A stretch of DNA of 64,000 nt from an uncultured Eubacteriales bacterium (lineage in GTDB: Bacteria; Bacillota; Clostridia; Christensenellales; Aristaeellaceae). Below are positions 16,777-24,648 of this stretch, one piece after another. Under the pieces are notes generated by a model. It saw only the letters and a list, made by a program, of their open reading frames with translations, did not search any database and was not told the origin of the DNA. The position numbers were made by a program, and so were the translations under genes. Where the stretch lies: assembly GCA_902765735.1 (NCBI GenBank), contig CACXBB010000016.1, positions 62,001 to 126,000 of the forward strand. Direction: 5' to 3'. Within the stretch, counting starts at the first letter, position 1, and each line of letters starts with the position of its first letter.

Positions 16777-17901
16777 ATGACAGACATGAAGAAGAAAAAA
16801 TTGGATTCCGCCACGGTCATCTCCATCGTGATCGTGCTGGCGCTGTACGTGGCGGTGTTCATCGCGGAGCAGTTCATCCCCGCCACGTCGATGCTGTTTA
16901 CCGTCATCAAGAAGGGCGCGACCTACGCGCTGGTGGCCGTGTCCATGAACCTGCTGAACGGCTTTACCGGCATATTCTCGCTGGGTCAAGCGGGCTTTAT
17001 GCTGATCGGCGCCTACGTCTACGGCATATTCACCATCCCGGTGGTGTCCCGCATGGACGTCTACCAGTACTATAACGGCGGCCTGGTGCAGTTCACGCTG
17101 CCGGTGTTCGTGGCCATGCTGCTCTCCGGCCTGGCGGCGGCGTTCCTGGCGCTGCTGATCGGACTGCCGGTGCTCAGGCTCAAGAGCGACTACCTGGCCA
17201 TCGCCACGCTGGGCTTCGCGGAGATCATCCGCGCGCTGTTCCAGTGGGACAAGCTGGGGCCCATCACCAACGGCTCCAACATGTTGAGGCTCTTCCCCAA
17301 CTTCAACGACTTCAACATCCGAAACGCCAACGGCGACGTGGTGGTCTATCTGTCCACGCTGGTGCCGCTCTTGATCGCGGGCGTGTGCATCTTCGTGATC
17401 ATACTGCTGATCAACTCCACCTACGGCCGCGCGCTGCGGTCCATCAAGGACGACGAGATCGCCGCCGAGGCCATGGGCATCCGGCTTGCGAGCCACAAGC
17501 GGCTGGCGTTCTGCATCTCCTCGTTCTTCGCGGGCGTGGGCGGCGCGATGCTGGCGATGTATCAGACCACGGTGCAGGCCAAATCCTTCACCACGGCCAT
17601 GACCTACGAGATACTGCTGATCGTGGTCATCGGCGGCATCGGCTCGGTGACCGGGTCGTGCCTGTCCTCGTTCCTGTTCGTGGCGTGCTCGGAGTGGTGG
17701 CTCAGGTTCCTCGATCAGAAGCAGGTGATCGGCGACTTTGAGGTGCCGCTCTTGAGAAACGGCTTCCGCCTGGTGGTGTTCTCCATCATCATCATGATCG
17801 TGGTGCTGTTCTTCCGGCAGGGCATCATGGGCAGAAAGGAGCTGCCGGATCTGATACGGCAGTTGCAGGGCAAAAAGGTCGGGGGAGGTGCGTCCAAGTG
17901 A
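16777..17901 (+). CDS. livM: Branched-chain amino acid ABC permease LivM
   Basis: This second permease subunit has 374 residues. It carries the LivM signature LLNGFTGIFSLGQAGFMLIGAYV, the SDYLAIATLGFAEIIRAL loop and the coupling region GRALRSIKDDEIAAEAMGI. A lysine-rich start MTDMKKKKLDS precedes the first helix. The last codons overlap the livG start by four bases (GTGA), so translation is coupled. LivH and LivM form the heterodimeric pore. Confidence 0.94.
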   Translation: MTDMKKKKLDSATVISIVIVLALYVAVFIAEQFIPATSMLFTVIKKGATYALVAVSMNLLNGFTGIFSLGQAGFMLIGAYVYGIFTIPVVSRMDVYQYYNGGLVQFTLPVFVAMLLSGLAAAFLALLIGLPVLRLKSDYLAIATLGFAEIIRALFQWDKLGPITNGSNMLRLFPNFNDFNIRNANGDVVVYLSTLVPLLIAGVCIFVIILLINSTYGRALRSIKDDEIAAEAMGIRLASHKRLAFCISSFFAGVGGAMLAMYQTTVQAKSFTTAMTYEILLIVVIGGIGSVTGSCLSSFLFVACSEWWLRFLDQKQVIGDFEVPLLRNGFRLVVFSIIIMIVVLFFRQGIMGRKELPDLIRQLQGKKVGGGASK

Positions 17902-18683
17902 GTGAAAACGTATTGCACATCGACCACCTGACCATGCGCTTCGGCGGCGTGGTGGCCGTGAACGATCTGTCCATGGACATCAACCGCGGCGAGATCGTGG
18001 CGCTGATCGGCCCCAACGGCGCGGGCAAGACCACCGCCTTCAACATGGTGACCGGCGTGTACACCCCCACCTCCGGCAAGATCACGCTGATGGGGCAGGA
18101 CATCACCGGCCGCCGCCCGGACGAGATCACCAAGCTGGGCATCGCCCGGACCTTCCAGAACATCCGCCTGTTCTCCTCCATGACGGTGTTTGAGAACGTG
18201 CTGACCGCCCGCCACCTGCGGCGCACCAGCAACTTCCTCAGCGCCACCTTCCGTCTGAACGCCGCCGAGGAAAAGCGGATGCGGCAGGAGACGGAGGCGC
18301 TGCTTAAAGAGGTGGGGCTCTTCGAGCTCCGTGACGAGATGGCCACCTCGCTGCCCTACGGCAAGCAGCGGCTTTTGGAGATCGCCCGCGCGCTGTCCAC
18401 CCAGCCGAAGGTGCTGCTGCTGGACGAGCCCGCCGCGGGCATGAACCCCCAGGAGACCGAGGAGCTGGGCGCGTTCATCAAGCTGATCAAGGACAAGTTC
18501 GACCTGACGGTATTCCTGATCGAGCACCACATGAACCTGGTCATGGACATCTCCGATCGCATCTACGTGATCGACTTCGGCAAGCAGATCGCCCAGGGCA
18601 CGCCCTCCGAGGTGCAGAACGACCCCGCGGTCATCGCGGCGTATCTGGGCGTGGACGAGGAAGAGGAGGTGAGCCCCGCATGA
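17898..18683 (+). CDS. livG: Branched-chain amino acid ABC ATPase LivG
   Basis: This ATPase has 261 residues with Walker A LIGPNGAGKTTAFNMVTG and the LivG-specific insertion GIARTFQNIRLFSSMTVFENV. The signature motif is divergent: SLPYGKQRLLEIARAL, as is normal for LivG. Walker B is VLLLDEPAAGMNPQE and the H-loop IEHHMNLVMD. A GTG start overlaps the livM stop. It pairs with LivF. Confidence 0.95.
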   Translation: MSENVLHIDHLTMRFGGVVAVNDLSMDINRGEIVALIGPNGAGKTTAFNMVTGVYTPTSGKITLMGQDITGRRPDEITKLGIARTFQNIRLFSSMTVFENVLTARHLRRTSNFLSATFRLNAAEEKRMRQETEALLKEVGLFELRDEMATSLPYGKQRLLEIARALSTQPKVLLLDEPAAGMNPQETEELGAFIKLIKDKFDLTVFLIEHHMNLVMDISDRIYVIDFGKQIAQGTPSEVQNDPAVIAAYLGVDEEEEVSPA

Positions 18684-19399
18684 GCATGCTGAAGGTGAAG
18701 GACCTCAAGGTCAACTACGGCGGCATTGAGGCGCTGAAGGGCATCTCCTTCGACGTGGAGCAGGGGCAGATCGTCACCCTGATCGGGGCCAACGGCGCGG
18801 GCAAGTCCACCACGCTGCGGGCCATCTCCGGACTGGTCAAGACCGCCTCCGGCGCCATCAACTTCATGGGCCGGGACATCATCCCCTTCAACGCCCAGCA
18901 GGTGGTGGCCGAGGGCATCGCGCTGGTGCCCGAGGGACGCCGGGTGTTCGACAACCTGACCGTCATGGAAAACCTCAAGATCGGCGCGTACCTGCGCACC
19001 GATAAGGAGGAGATCGAGGCCGGCATCGAGGACATCTTCCAGCGCTTCCCCCGATTGAAGGAGCGCGAGTGGCAGCTGGCGGGCACGCTGTCCGGCGGCG
19101 AGCAGCAGATGCTGGCCGTGGGACGGGCCATGATGGCGCGCCCCAAGCTGATGATGATGGACGAGCCCTCCCTGGGCCTCGCGCCGCTGGTGGTGCGGGA
19201 CATCTTCTCCATCATACGCGACTTGAAGTCCGAGGGCATCACCATACTGCTGATCGAGCAGAACGCCAACGCCGCCCTGCGCTGCGCAGATCAGGCCTAT
19301 GTGCTGGAGACCGGGCGCATCACCATGTCCGGCACCGGCGAGGAGCTGCTGGCTGACCAGCGCGTGCGCGACGCCTACCTGGGGTCAACCGCAAGGTAA
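18680..19399 (+). CDS. livF: Branched-chain amino acid ABC ATPase LivF
   Basis: This ATPase has 239 residues: Walker A LIGANGAGKSTTLRAISG, the LivF marker ALVPEGRRVFDNLTVMENL, signature LSGGEQQMLAVGRAM, Walker B LMMMDEPSLGLAP. The ATG overlaps the livG stop (ATGA). It is the last gene of the operon. The short element with terminal inverted repeats begins 11 bases after the stop. Confidence 0.95.
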   Translation: MSMLKVKDLKVNYGGIEALKGISFDVEQGQIVTLIGANGAGKSTTLRAISGLVKTASGAINFMGRDIIPFNAQQVVAEGIALVPEGRRVFDNLTVMENLKIGAYLRTDKEEIEAGIEDIFQRFPRLKEREWQLAGTLSGGEQQMLAVGRAMMARPKLMMMDEPSLGLAPLVVRDIFSIIRDLKSEGITILLIEQNANAALRCADQAYVLETGRITMSGTGEELLADQRVRDAYLGSTAR

Positions 19400-19409
19400 A
19401 AAACAACAC

Positions 19410-19538
19410 GGGGCTGTCTCAAAACGACGATCACACGGCGCAATCGCATCGTAGGGACGCCATTCATGGCGTCCGCGGGCGGCATGAATGCCGCCCCTAC
19501 GGCGAATTGACAGCGTTGATTCGTTTTGAGACAGCTCC
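19410..19538. mobile_element. 129-bp MITE-like element with 18-bp terminal inverted repeats
   Basis: GGGGCTGTCTCAAAACGA (19410-19427) and TCGTTTTGAGACAGCTCC (19521-19538) are inverted with one mismatch. The interior contains a REP palindrome (GTAGGGACGCC near 19452 to GCCGCCCCTAC near 19500) and no gene. The ends resemble those of IS elements, so this looks like a non-autonomous derivative. A lone right end lies at 2471-2488. No target duplication is obvious. Confidence 0.65.
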
Positions 19539-19558
19539 GCGTTACATGGGAGGGTGTT

Positions 19559-20032
19559 ATGGCTATCGAAAGAGTAAAGGCGTATCTCTCTAAATACGGA
19601 ATCGCCGATCGCATAAGGGAATTTGACGTATCCAGCGCTACCGTGGAGCTGGCGGCCCGGGCGCTGGGATGCGAACCCTGCCGGATCGCCAAGACGCTCT
19701 CGTTCATGGTGAACGGACACGCCGTACTGATCGTCGCCGCCGGGGACGCGAAGATCGACAATCCCAAATACAAGGCGCAGTTCGGGACCAAGGCAAAAAT
19801 GCTCGCGCCGGACGAGGCGGAAACGCTGGTCGGCCACGCCGTCGGCGGCGTCTGTCCGTTTGGCGTCAATGAGGGCGTGACGGTCTACCTTGACGATTCG
19901 CTGAAAAGGTTCCCGACCGTCTTTCCCGCATGCGGCAGCAGCAACAGCGCGATCGAGCTGTCCATCGATGAATTGGAAAAGTATTCCGGGTTCATTTCGT
20001 GGATTGATGTCTGTAAGAACTGGCAGTCATAA
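19559..20032 (+). CDS. YbaK/EbsC-type aminoacyl-tRNA deacylase
   Basis: This protein of 157 residues belongs to the YbaK/ProX editing family, which hydrolyses mischarged aminoacyl-tRNA such as Cys-tRNA(Pro). Recognisable parts are SSATVELAARALGCEPCRIAKTL, the conserved lysine region KAQFGTKAKML, the GGVCPFGV turn and ACGSSNSAIELS near the C-terminus. ATG 19559 follows GGGAGGG. It is monocistronic, bounded upstream by the MITE-like element and downstream by a strong terminator facing divIC. The precise tRNA substrate cannot be told. Confidence 0.88.
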   Translation: MAIERVKAYLSKYGIADRIREFDVSSATVELAARALGCEPCRIAKTLSFMVNGHAVLIVAAGDAKIDNPKYKAQFGTKAKMLAPDEAETLVGHAVGGVCPFGVNEGVTVYLDDSLKRFPTVFPACGSSNSAIELSIDELEKYSGFISWIDVCKNWQS

Positions 20033-20045
20033 ACACAGGGAAAAG

Positions 20046-20101
20046 ACAGGGGACGGTTTTATGTGTCGCAAGGACACATAAAACCGTCCCCTGTGTTTTT
20101 T
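20046..20101. terminator. Strong bidirectional intrinsic terminator
   Basis: A perfect 22-bp stem runs from 20046-20067 to 20073-20094 with a 5-base GCAAG loop, followed by TGTTTTTT on the plus strand. On the minus strand the stem is followed by CTTTTCC. It separates the convergent ybaK-like and divIC genes. The long perfect stem with a GGGGACGG core is typical of clostridial intergenic terminator-like repeats. Confidence 0.85.
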
Positions 20102-20107
20102 CTTGAC

Positions 20108-20458
20108 TCAGTTCGCCCCGCTCACGTACCGCACCTCGCTGGGCATGATTAGCCCGAGCTGGTCCCGGGCGGCGCGGATGATATAGGCGTCGGTCTGCAC
20201 GTATTCGAGCTCCTCGTTCAGATCGCGCACATACAGGTCCAGCTCGTCACGATAGTCGCTGATGCGGGCCAGCTGGCGCTCACCGGCGCTGTACCGGTGC
20301 TGGAGCACGCCGAAGCTGACGCTGAACACGATCAGCATCGTGACGATCATAAACACCCAGAATTTCGGCGTCGTCCTGTGGCGCATTCTGAAGCCCTCCC
20401 GAATCCAGGGATTCAATCCTTCGTAACAGAGATATTCCAACGCATTAACTTTCGACAT
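20108..20458 (-). CDS. FtsB/DivIC-family septum formation initiator
   Basis: This small bitopic protein has a cytoplasmic basic start, one membrane helix (FWVFMIVTMLIVFSVSFGVL) and an external coiled coil (YRDELDLYVRDLNEELEYVQ). It ends with the motif DAYIIRAARDQLGLIMPSEVRYV, the usual AR-x-xLG-hhxPGE region. It acts in the divisome with FtsL/DivIB. ATG 20458 was chosen because AGGAAAAGG precedes it. A GTG at 20479 overlapping the yabQ stop is an alternative that would add seven residues. It lies downstream of yabP-yabQ, as in many spore formers. Confidence 0.85.
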   Translation of the reverse strand: MSKVNALEYLCYEGLNPWIREGFRMRHRTTPKFWVFMIVTMLIVFSVSFGVLQHRYSAGERQLARISDYRDELDLYVRDLNEELEYVQTDAYIIRAARDQLGLIMPSEVRYVSGAN

Positions 20459-20475
20459 CCTGCCGCCTTTTCCTG

Positions 20476-20844
20476 TCACTTAAAGATGACATTAATCCAA
20501 CGATATCGACGGATTTTGACAAAAAAACGATGGGCCGTACATTTTAGGACATAAAGCGCGCGCCGGCCCGGGGGACAGGCCCCCAGCATGAAAACGGCAA
20601 ATCCCATCAGCGCCGCCATCACCGCGTAGAGCCTCAGCGCGCCGTAGCTGGCGGCGTACAGCGCCAGGCAGAACAGGGCCGCCGCACCCAGCCCGAACAG
20701 CACATCGCACAAAAGCCCCAGCCACACCCCGGCGCTCAGCAGCGCCCGAAGCCCTTTAAGCAGCGCGTACCACGCCCCGATCAGCATGCCCGCGGCCAGC
20801 ATCCAAAGGAAGATCCTGGGCTGGCCGATGGTCTCAAACAGCAT
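20476..20844 (-). CDS. yabQ: YabQ, spore cortex biosynthesis membrane protein
   Basis: This polytopic membrane protein of 122 residues starts FLWMLAAGMLIGAWYALLKGLR, has three or four hydrophobic helices and a basic C-terminal tail (HRFFVKIRRYRW). YabQ localises to the forespore membrane and is needed for cortex formation in Bacillus. It lies between yabP and divIC with minimal spacing, matching the conserved order. Together with yabP it shows that the host is an endospore former or descends from one. Confidence 0.85.
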   Translation of the reverse strand: MLFETIGQPRIFLWMLAAGMLIGAWYALLKGLRALLSAGVWLGLLCDVLFGLGAAALFCLALYAASYGALRLYAVMAALMGFAVFMLGACPPGRRALYVLKCTAHRFFVKIRRYRWINVIFK

Positions 20845-20845
20845 G

Positions 20846-21127
20846 TCACCTGAACAGGCGGCCCAGCACGCCGCCCCTGCGCTTGCCGCCGGTGTACTCC
20901 AGGGCGTCCACCTCGCCCTCCACCGACACCCGGCCGTCCTCCACGCTCAGTTGGGAGACGTTCAGCCCCGAGCCGGTGACGGTCAGCGTGCCCAGCGGCG
21001 TCTGCAGCACCACGATCTGCTCGTTGAAGCAGTCCACGTCCTCCACCCCCGTGATGCTCAGCCGCTTTCGGTCGTTCAGCGTGACGGTGTGCGCCCGGGG
21101 CGCGCTCGCGCCTGCGTTGCTCTGCAT
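20846..21127 (-). CDS. yabP: YabP, sporulation protein
   Basis: This protein of 93 residues is dominated by the YabP/YqfC beta-repeat domain: LNDRKRLSITGVEDVDCFNE, then VVLQTPLGTLTVTGSGLNVSQL and VDALEYTG. It is involved in spore coat or cortex assembly in the mother cell. ATG 21127 follows CAGGAGGTC. A longer frame would run into the divergent S41 peptidase promoter and was rejected. Its stop is two bases from the yabQ start. Confidence 0.85.
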   Translation of the reverse strand: MQSNAGASAPRAHTVTLNDRKRLSITGVEDVDCFNEQIVVLQTPLGTLTVTGSGLNVSQLSVEDGRVSVEGEVDALEYTGGKRRGGVLGRLFR

Positions 21128-21194
21128 GGCATTGACCTCCTGTCCTGCGTTTCCCTCCATTTTATGTCCGCGCGGGGGCATTATGAACCGGCCC

Positions 21195-21223
21195 TTGCGT
21201 CGGAGGCGTGTTTTCCGTATAAT
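21195..21223 (+). promoter_or_regulatory. Promoter of the S41 peptidase gene
   Basis: TTGCGT (21195-21200), a 17-base spacer and a perfect TATAAT (21218-21223) precede the start at 21261, in the gap divergent from yabP. A purine-rich GGGAGTAGGGG tract provides the ribosome binding site. Confidence 0.6.
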
Positions 21224-21260
21224 TAGGGGGAGAGGGAGTAGGCAGTAGGGAGTAGGGGCT

Positions 21261-23018
21261 ATGTTGAAACGGATTACAGTGTTTGTGCTGGTCATAGTAA
21301 TGGGACTGGCGGAGGGACTGGCGGAGGGGTACAGGGTCGTGGAGACGCCGGTGTTCCGGGAGGCGCTGACCGGCGAGGTGGTGGCGCTTCGGTACTACGA
21401 CGACCTGCCGGACGTGCCCTGTCTGGGCCTTGCGGAGTTCTACCGCCTGGTGCTGGGCGCGGACATGCCGGTGGAGGTCCGGAAGGACGGGGTCTACATC
21501 TTCACCGCCGCGGACGGCACCGTGGCCCTGCTGGACGCGAATGCCGGCACGCTGACCTGCGCCGACTATCCCCGCTTCACCAACCTGATGGCGCGGCGGG
21601 CGCCGGGCATGGACAACCAGTACCTGGACGCCCCGGCGTTCGCGCGGCCGGAGGGGCTGGTCTACGCCGACCCGAAGCCTGTGGCGCTGGACTTTGCGAG
21701 GTATAACATCCCCGTCCACACCCGGGAGGGGGACGTCGATCTGCCGCTCACGACGCTGTCGGACATGTTCGCCAACCTGTCCTACATCTACGTGAGCTTC
21801 AACGGGGTCAACGTGTACGTCAACGACGACAACCGCGCCGCCCCGGCCTGGCAGCGGGACCCGGATTACGCCGACCCCATCTACCGCCGGGCTGAGCGCG
21901 CCCCGGAGGCGGCGGCCTTCGCCTACGACGAATTGTGCTTCGCCGTGGACACCTTCTACGGCTATCCCGGGCGGGCCCCGCTCAACGACGCGCTGAGGGA
22001 GAAAGGGCTGGACGGCGCGCTTCGGGATTTCAGCGACGATTCCCGCCGCTGCCGGGCGCTTTTGAAGTCCGAAAAGCTGGGGGAGTACGCCCTGGGGTCC
22101 CGGATGCTCAGCGCCCTCATGGACGACGGCGGGCACACCGGCTTCGACTACGCCGAGTGGTACGTCGAGAAGCCGGAGTACGCCGCCTTCGCTGCGGATT
22201 ATGACGCCGCCGCCGCGGGCGCTGCCCCGGACCGGGCGGTGCGGGCGCGGATGAAGCGCGACGGCACGAACGTCAAGATCATGCAGCAGAAGCGGCGCAG
22301 GGCCTACGGCAACGAGCATTACGCCGAGAAGGTCGACACCGCCGTGATCTGGTTCGACTCCTTCATGTACGACTTCGACGGCTGGCGGGATTTCTACGAA
22401 AACGACGGCCCGAGGCCCTTGAACGACCCGATGGCGTATGTGATCGACGGGCTGAACCGGGCCTCGGAGAACCCGGAGATCAAGAACGTGGTGCTGGACG
22501 TGTCCTGCAACCGGGGCGGCAGCGCGGACATGGTGGCCGCGGTGATGTCGCTGATCGCGGACGTGTCCGCCTTTTCCACCGAGAACCTGCTGACCGGGTG
22601 CGTCGAGACCCAGCGCTACCGGGTGGACCGCAATTTCGACGGGGTCTTCGACGATCGGGACGCCGCCGTGCGCTATGACTTCCGCTTCGGCGCGCTCACC
22701 AGCCGGTACTCCTTCTCCTGCGGCAACCTGTTGCCCGCGCTGATGCGGGATCAGGGCATGGCCGTGCTGGGGGAGACCTCCGGCGGCGGCACCTGCGCGG
22801 TGGAGAAGCACGCCGCGCCGGAGGGGTTCGTGTATCAGTTCTCCAGCGCCATGGGCAGGCTCATCAACGCCCGGGGGGAGACCATCGACGACGGCGTGCC
22901 GGTGGATGTCGACCTCAATGACGGCGGGGATTATGCCGTGTTTTATGATTTGGATAGGATCAGCGAAGCGATGAACGGGTTTTACTCCGCGCAGAGGGAA
23001 CAGCCAGACCCGTCGTAG
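21261..23018 (+). CDS. Exported S41-type (tail-specific protease-like) peptidase
   Basis: This 585-residue exported protein has a signal peptide (LKRITVFVLVIVMGLAEGLA). An N-terminal copper-amine-oxidase-N-like or unassigned region (residues 25-200) precedes the S41 catalytic region. The latter has the substrate-binding NVVLDVSCNRGG, the serine segment SRYSFSCGNLLPALM and the following GETSGGGTC. The lysine of the usual Ser-Lys dyad is not obvious from reading, so activity is uncertain. No PDZ domain is evident. It is monocistronic and divergent from the spore operon. It may process envelope proteins. Confidence 0.72.
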   Translation: MLKRITVFVLVIVMGLAEGLAEGYRVVETPVFREALTGEVVALRYYDDLPDVPCLGLAEFYRLVLGADMPVEVRKDGVYIFTAADGTVALLDANAGTLTCADYPRFTNLMARRAPGMDNQYLDAPAFARPEGLVYADPKPVALDFARYNIPVHTREGDVDLPLTTLSDMFANLSYIYVSFNGVNVYVNDDNRAAPAWQRDPDYADPIYRRAERAPEAAAFAYDELCFAVDTFYGYPGRAPLNDALREKGLDGALRDFSDDSRRCRALLKSEKLGEYALGSRMLSALMDDGGHTGFDYAEWYVEKPEYAAFAADYDAAAAGAAPDRAVRARMKRDGTNVKIMQQKRRRAYGNEHYAEKVDTAVIWFDSFMYDFDGWRDFYENDGPRPLNDPMAYVIDGLNRASENPEIKNVVLDVSCNRGGSADMVAAVMSLIADVSAFSTENLLTGCVETQRYRVDRNFDGVFDDRDAAVRYDFRFGALTSRYSFSCGNLLPALMRDQGMAVLGETSGGGTCAVEKHAAPEGFVYQFSSAMGRLINARGETIDDGVPVDVDLNDGGDYAVFYDLDRISEAMNGFYSAQREQPDPS

Positions 23019-23091
23019 GGGCGGCGATGCGCCGCCCGCCCGACAGGAACTATGGATACTGATCGGGCGGGCGCCGCATCGGCGCCCCTAC
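23014..23091. repeat. REP-like palindrome
   Basis: GTAGGGGCGGCGATGCGCCG opposes GCGCCGCATCGGCGCCCCTAC across a short unique loop. The left arm begins within the last codons of the S41 gene. It is another copy of the family at 2371, followed near 23101-23125 by a degenerate CAATTCT tandem tract. Confidence 0.75.
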
Positions 23092-23222
23092 GATGGCGTT
23101 CCCGCCAATTCTCAATTCTCAATTCCCCAACCCGCATCTCTTTAACCATCATCCCCTTGACGAATGTCCGGGAAATTGATATCATGGAAGCATCATATTC
23201 TTTAAACTGGAGATGTACAGAC

Positions 23223-24056
23223 ATGAGCGAGAATTGTAACCACGATTGCGGCAGCTGCACGGCCAACTGCTCAAGCCGGGAGGGCAGCGGCAAGCCCGAC
23301 TTTACCGCCAAGGCCAATCCCCACAGCCGGGTGAAGAAGGTCATCGGCGTGGTGAGCGGCAAGGGCGGCGTGGGCAAGTCGGTGGTCACCAGCCTACTGA
23401 GCGTGATACTGCGCCGCCGGGGGCTGAACACGGCCATACTGGACGCGGACGTCACCGGCCCCTCGATCCCCAAGGCCTTCGGCGTGAAGGGCCAATTGAT
23501 GGCCTCCGACGAGGGCATCTTCCCCGCCAACAGCGTCTCCGGCATCAGGATGGTGTCGCTCAACCTGCTGCTGGACAACGAGACCGACCCCGTGGTGTGG
23601 CGCGGCCCGGTGATCGCCGGCACGGTGAAGCAGTTCTGGTCCGACGTCATGTGGGGCGACGTGGACTTCATGTTCGTGGACATGCCTCCGGGAACCGGCG
23701 ACGTGCCACTGACGGTGTTCCAGTCCCTGCCCGTGGACGGCATACTGATCGTGACCTCCCCGCAGGAGCTGGTGGGCATGATCGTCGAAAAGGCTGTGCA
23801 CATGGCCCGCATGATGGACATCCCGGTGCTGGGCATCATTGAGAACATGGCCTACTTCCAGTGCGACCAGTGCGGCAAGCGCCACTACATCTTCGGCCAG
23901 AGCCATCTGGAGGAGATCGCCGGGCGCAACGGCATCGCCCTCACCGCGCAGATGCCTATGGACCCCGCCATGGCCGCCGCCTGCGACGCCGGACGGATCG
24001 AGATGTTCGACGCGCCCTGGCTCGACGGCGTCGCCGACGCCCTGCAGAAGCTGTGA
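23223..24056 (+). CDS. mrp: Mrp/NBP35-family Fe-S cluster carrier ATPase
   Basis: This P-loop ATPase of 277 residues assembles or transfers Fe-S clusters. The N-terminus has a cysteine cluster (CNHDCGSCTANC), as in Nbp35-like proteins. The deviant Walker A is VVSGKGGVGKSVV. Further family segments are LDADVTGPSIPKAFGV, FMFVDMPPGTGDVPLTVFQS and the C-terminal CDQCGK pair (FQCDQCGKRHYIFG) that binds the bridging cluster. ATG 23223 follows GGAGATG. It is separate from the desulfurase gene at 6.7 kb but acts in the same biology. Confidence 0.93.
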   Translation: MSENCNHDCGSCTANCSSREGSGKPDFTAKANPHSRVKKVIGVVSGKGGVGKSVVTSLLSVILRRRGLNTAILDADVTGPSIPKAFGVKGQLMASDEGIFPANSVSGIRMVSLNLLLDNETDPVVWRGPVIAGTVKQFWSDVMWGDVDFMFVDMPPGTGDVPLTVFQSLPVDGILIVTSPQELVGMIVEKAVHMARMMDIPVLGIIENMAYFQCDQCGKRHYIFGQSHLEEIAGRNGIALTAQMPMDPAMAAACDAGRIEMFDAPWLDGVADALQKL

Positions 24057-24092
24057 GTGCCCGCCTACAAATGCGACCCATAGGAGGCTTTC

Positions 24093-24560
24093 ATGAAATA
24101 TGAAAAATCCTGCGGCGCGGTGATATTCAGGAGGACCAGGGCGGACGCGGCTTCGGCGGAGGGACCTCGCGCCGACGTGTGGAACGTGCTGCTGATCCGG
24201 CACAACAAGGGGCGGCATGTGTCCTTCCCCAAGGGCCACGTGGAGCCCGGGGAGACCGAGAGCCAGACCGCCGAGCGGGAGATCCTGGAGGAGACTGGCC
24301 TGCGCGTGCGCGTGGACCGTCGCTTTCGCGCGGAGAACCGCTACAACATACGGCCCGACACCCAGAAGCTGGTGGTGATATTCGCCGCGGTGACCGATCA
24401 GGCGGAGATCACCCCCCAGCCGGAGGAGATTGCCGAGGCCCTCTGGGTGCCCATCGACGAGGCCGACCAGCGCCTCACCTACGAGCGCGACCGCCGCATC
24501 ATGCACGATGCGTTCGATCACATCCGGGCCCAGTCCGGCAGGCGGCATCATCAGCGATAA
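24093..24560 (+). CDS. Nudix hydrolase
   Basis: This protein of 155 residues has a full Nudix box, GHVEPGETESQTAEREILEETGL, which matches G-x5-E-x7-REUxEExGU. The start KYEKSCGAVIF and the ISFPKGH-like VSFPKGHVE are typical of bacterial Ap4A/diadenosine polyphosphate hydrolases. It cleaves nucleoside diphosphates linked to other groups. CATAGGAGG precedes the ATG. It follows mrp at 36 bases and probably shares its transcript. Confidence 0.9.
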   Translation: MKYEKSCGAVIFRRTRADAASAEGPRADVWNVLLIRHNKGRHVSFPKGHVEPGETESQTAEREILEETGLRVRVDRRFRAENRYNIRPDTQKLVVIFAAVTDQAEITPQPEEIAEALWVPIDEADQRLTYERDRRIMHDAFDHIRAQSGRRHHQR

Positions 24561-24582
24561 AGGGGAGCGCGCTCCCCTTTAT
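24557..24582 (+). terminator. Palindromic terminator after the Nudix gene
   Basis: ATAAAGGGGAGCG (24557-24569) and CGCTCCCCTTTAT (24570-24582) form a perfect palindrome starting at the Nudix stop, followed by a T-rich TTATG stretch. The functional loop would open the central GCGC. Confidence 0.65.
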
Positions 24583-24648
24583 TTATGTTGACAAAGCGGG
24601 CGATTCGTGGGAAAATAGCATTATTACGACAGGGTTGGAGGAATGGGT

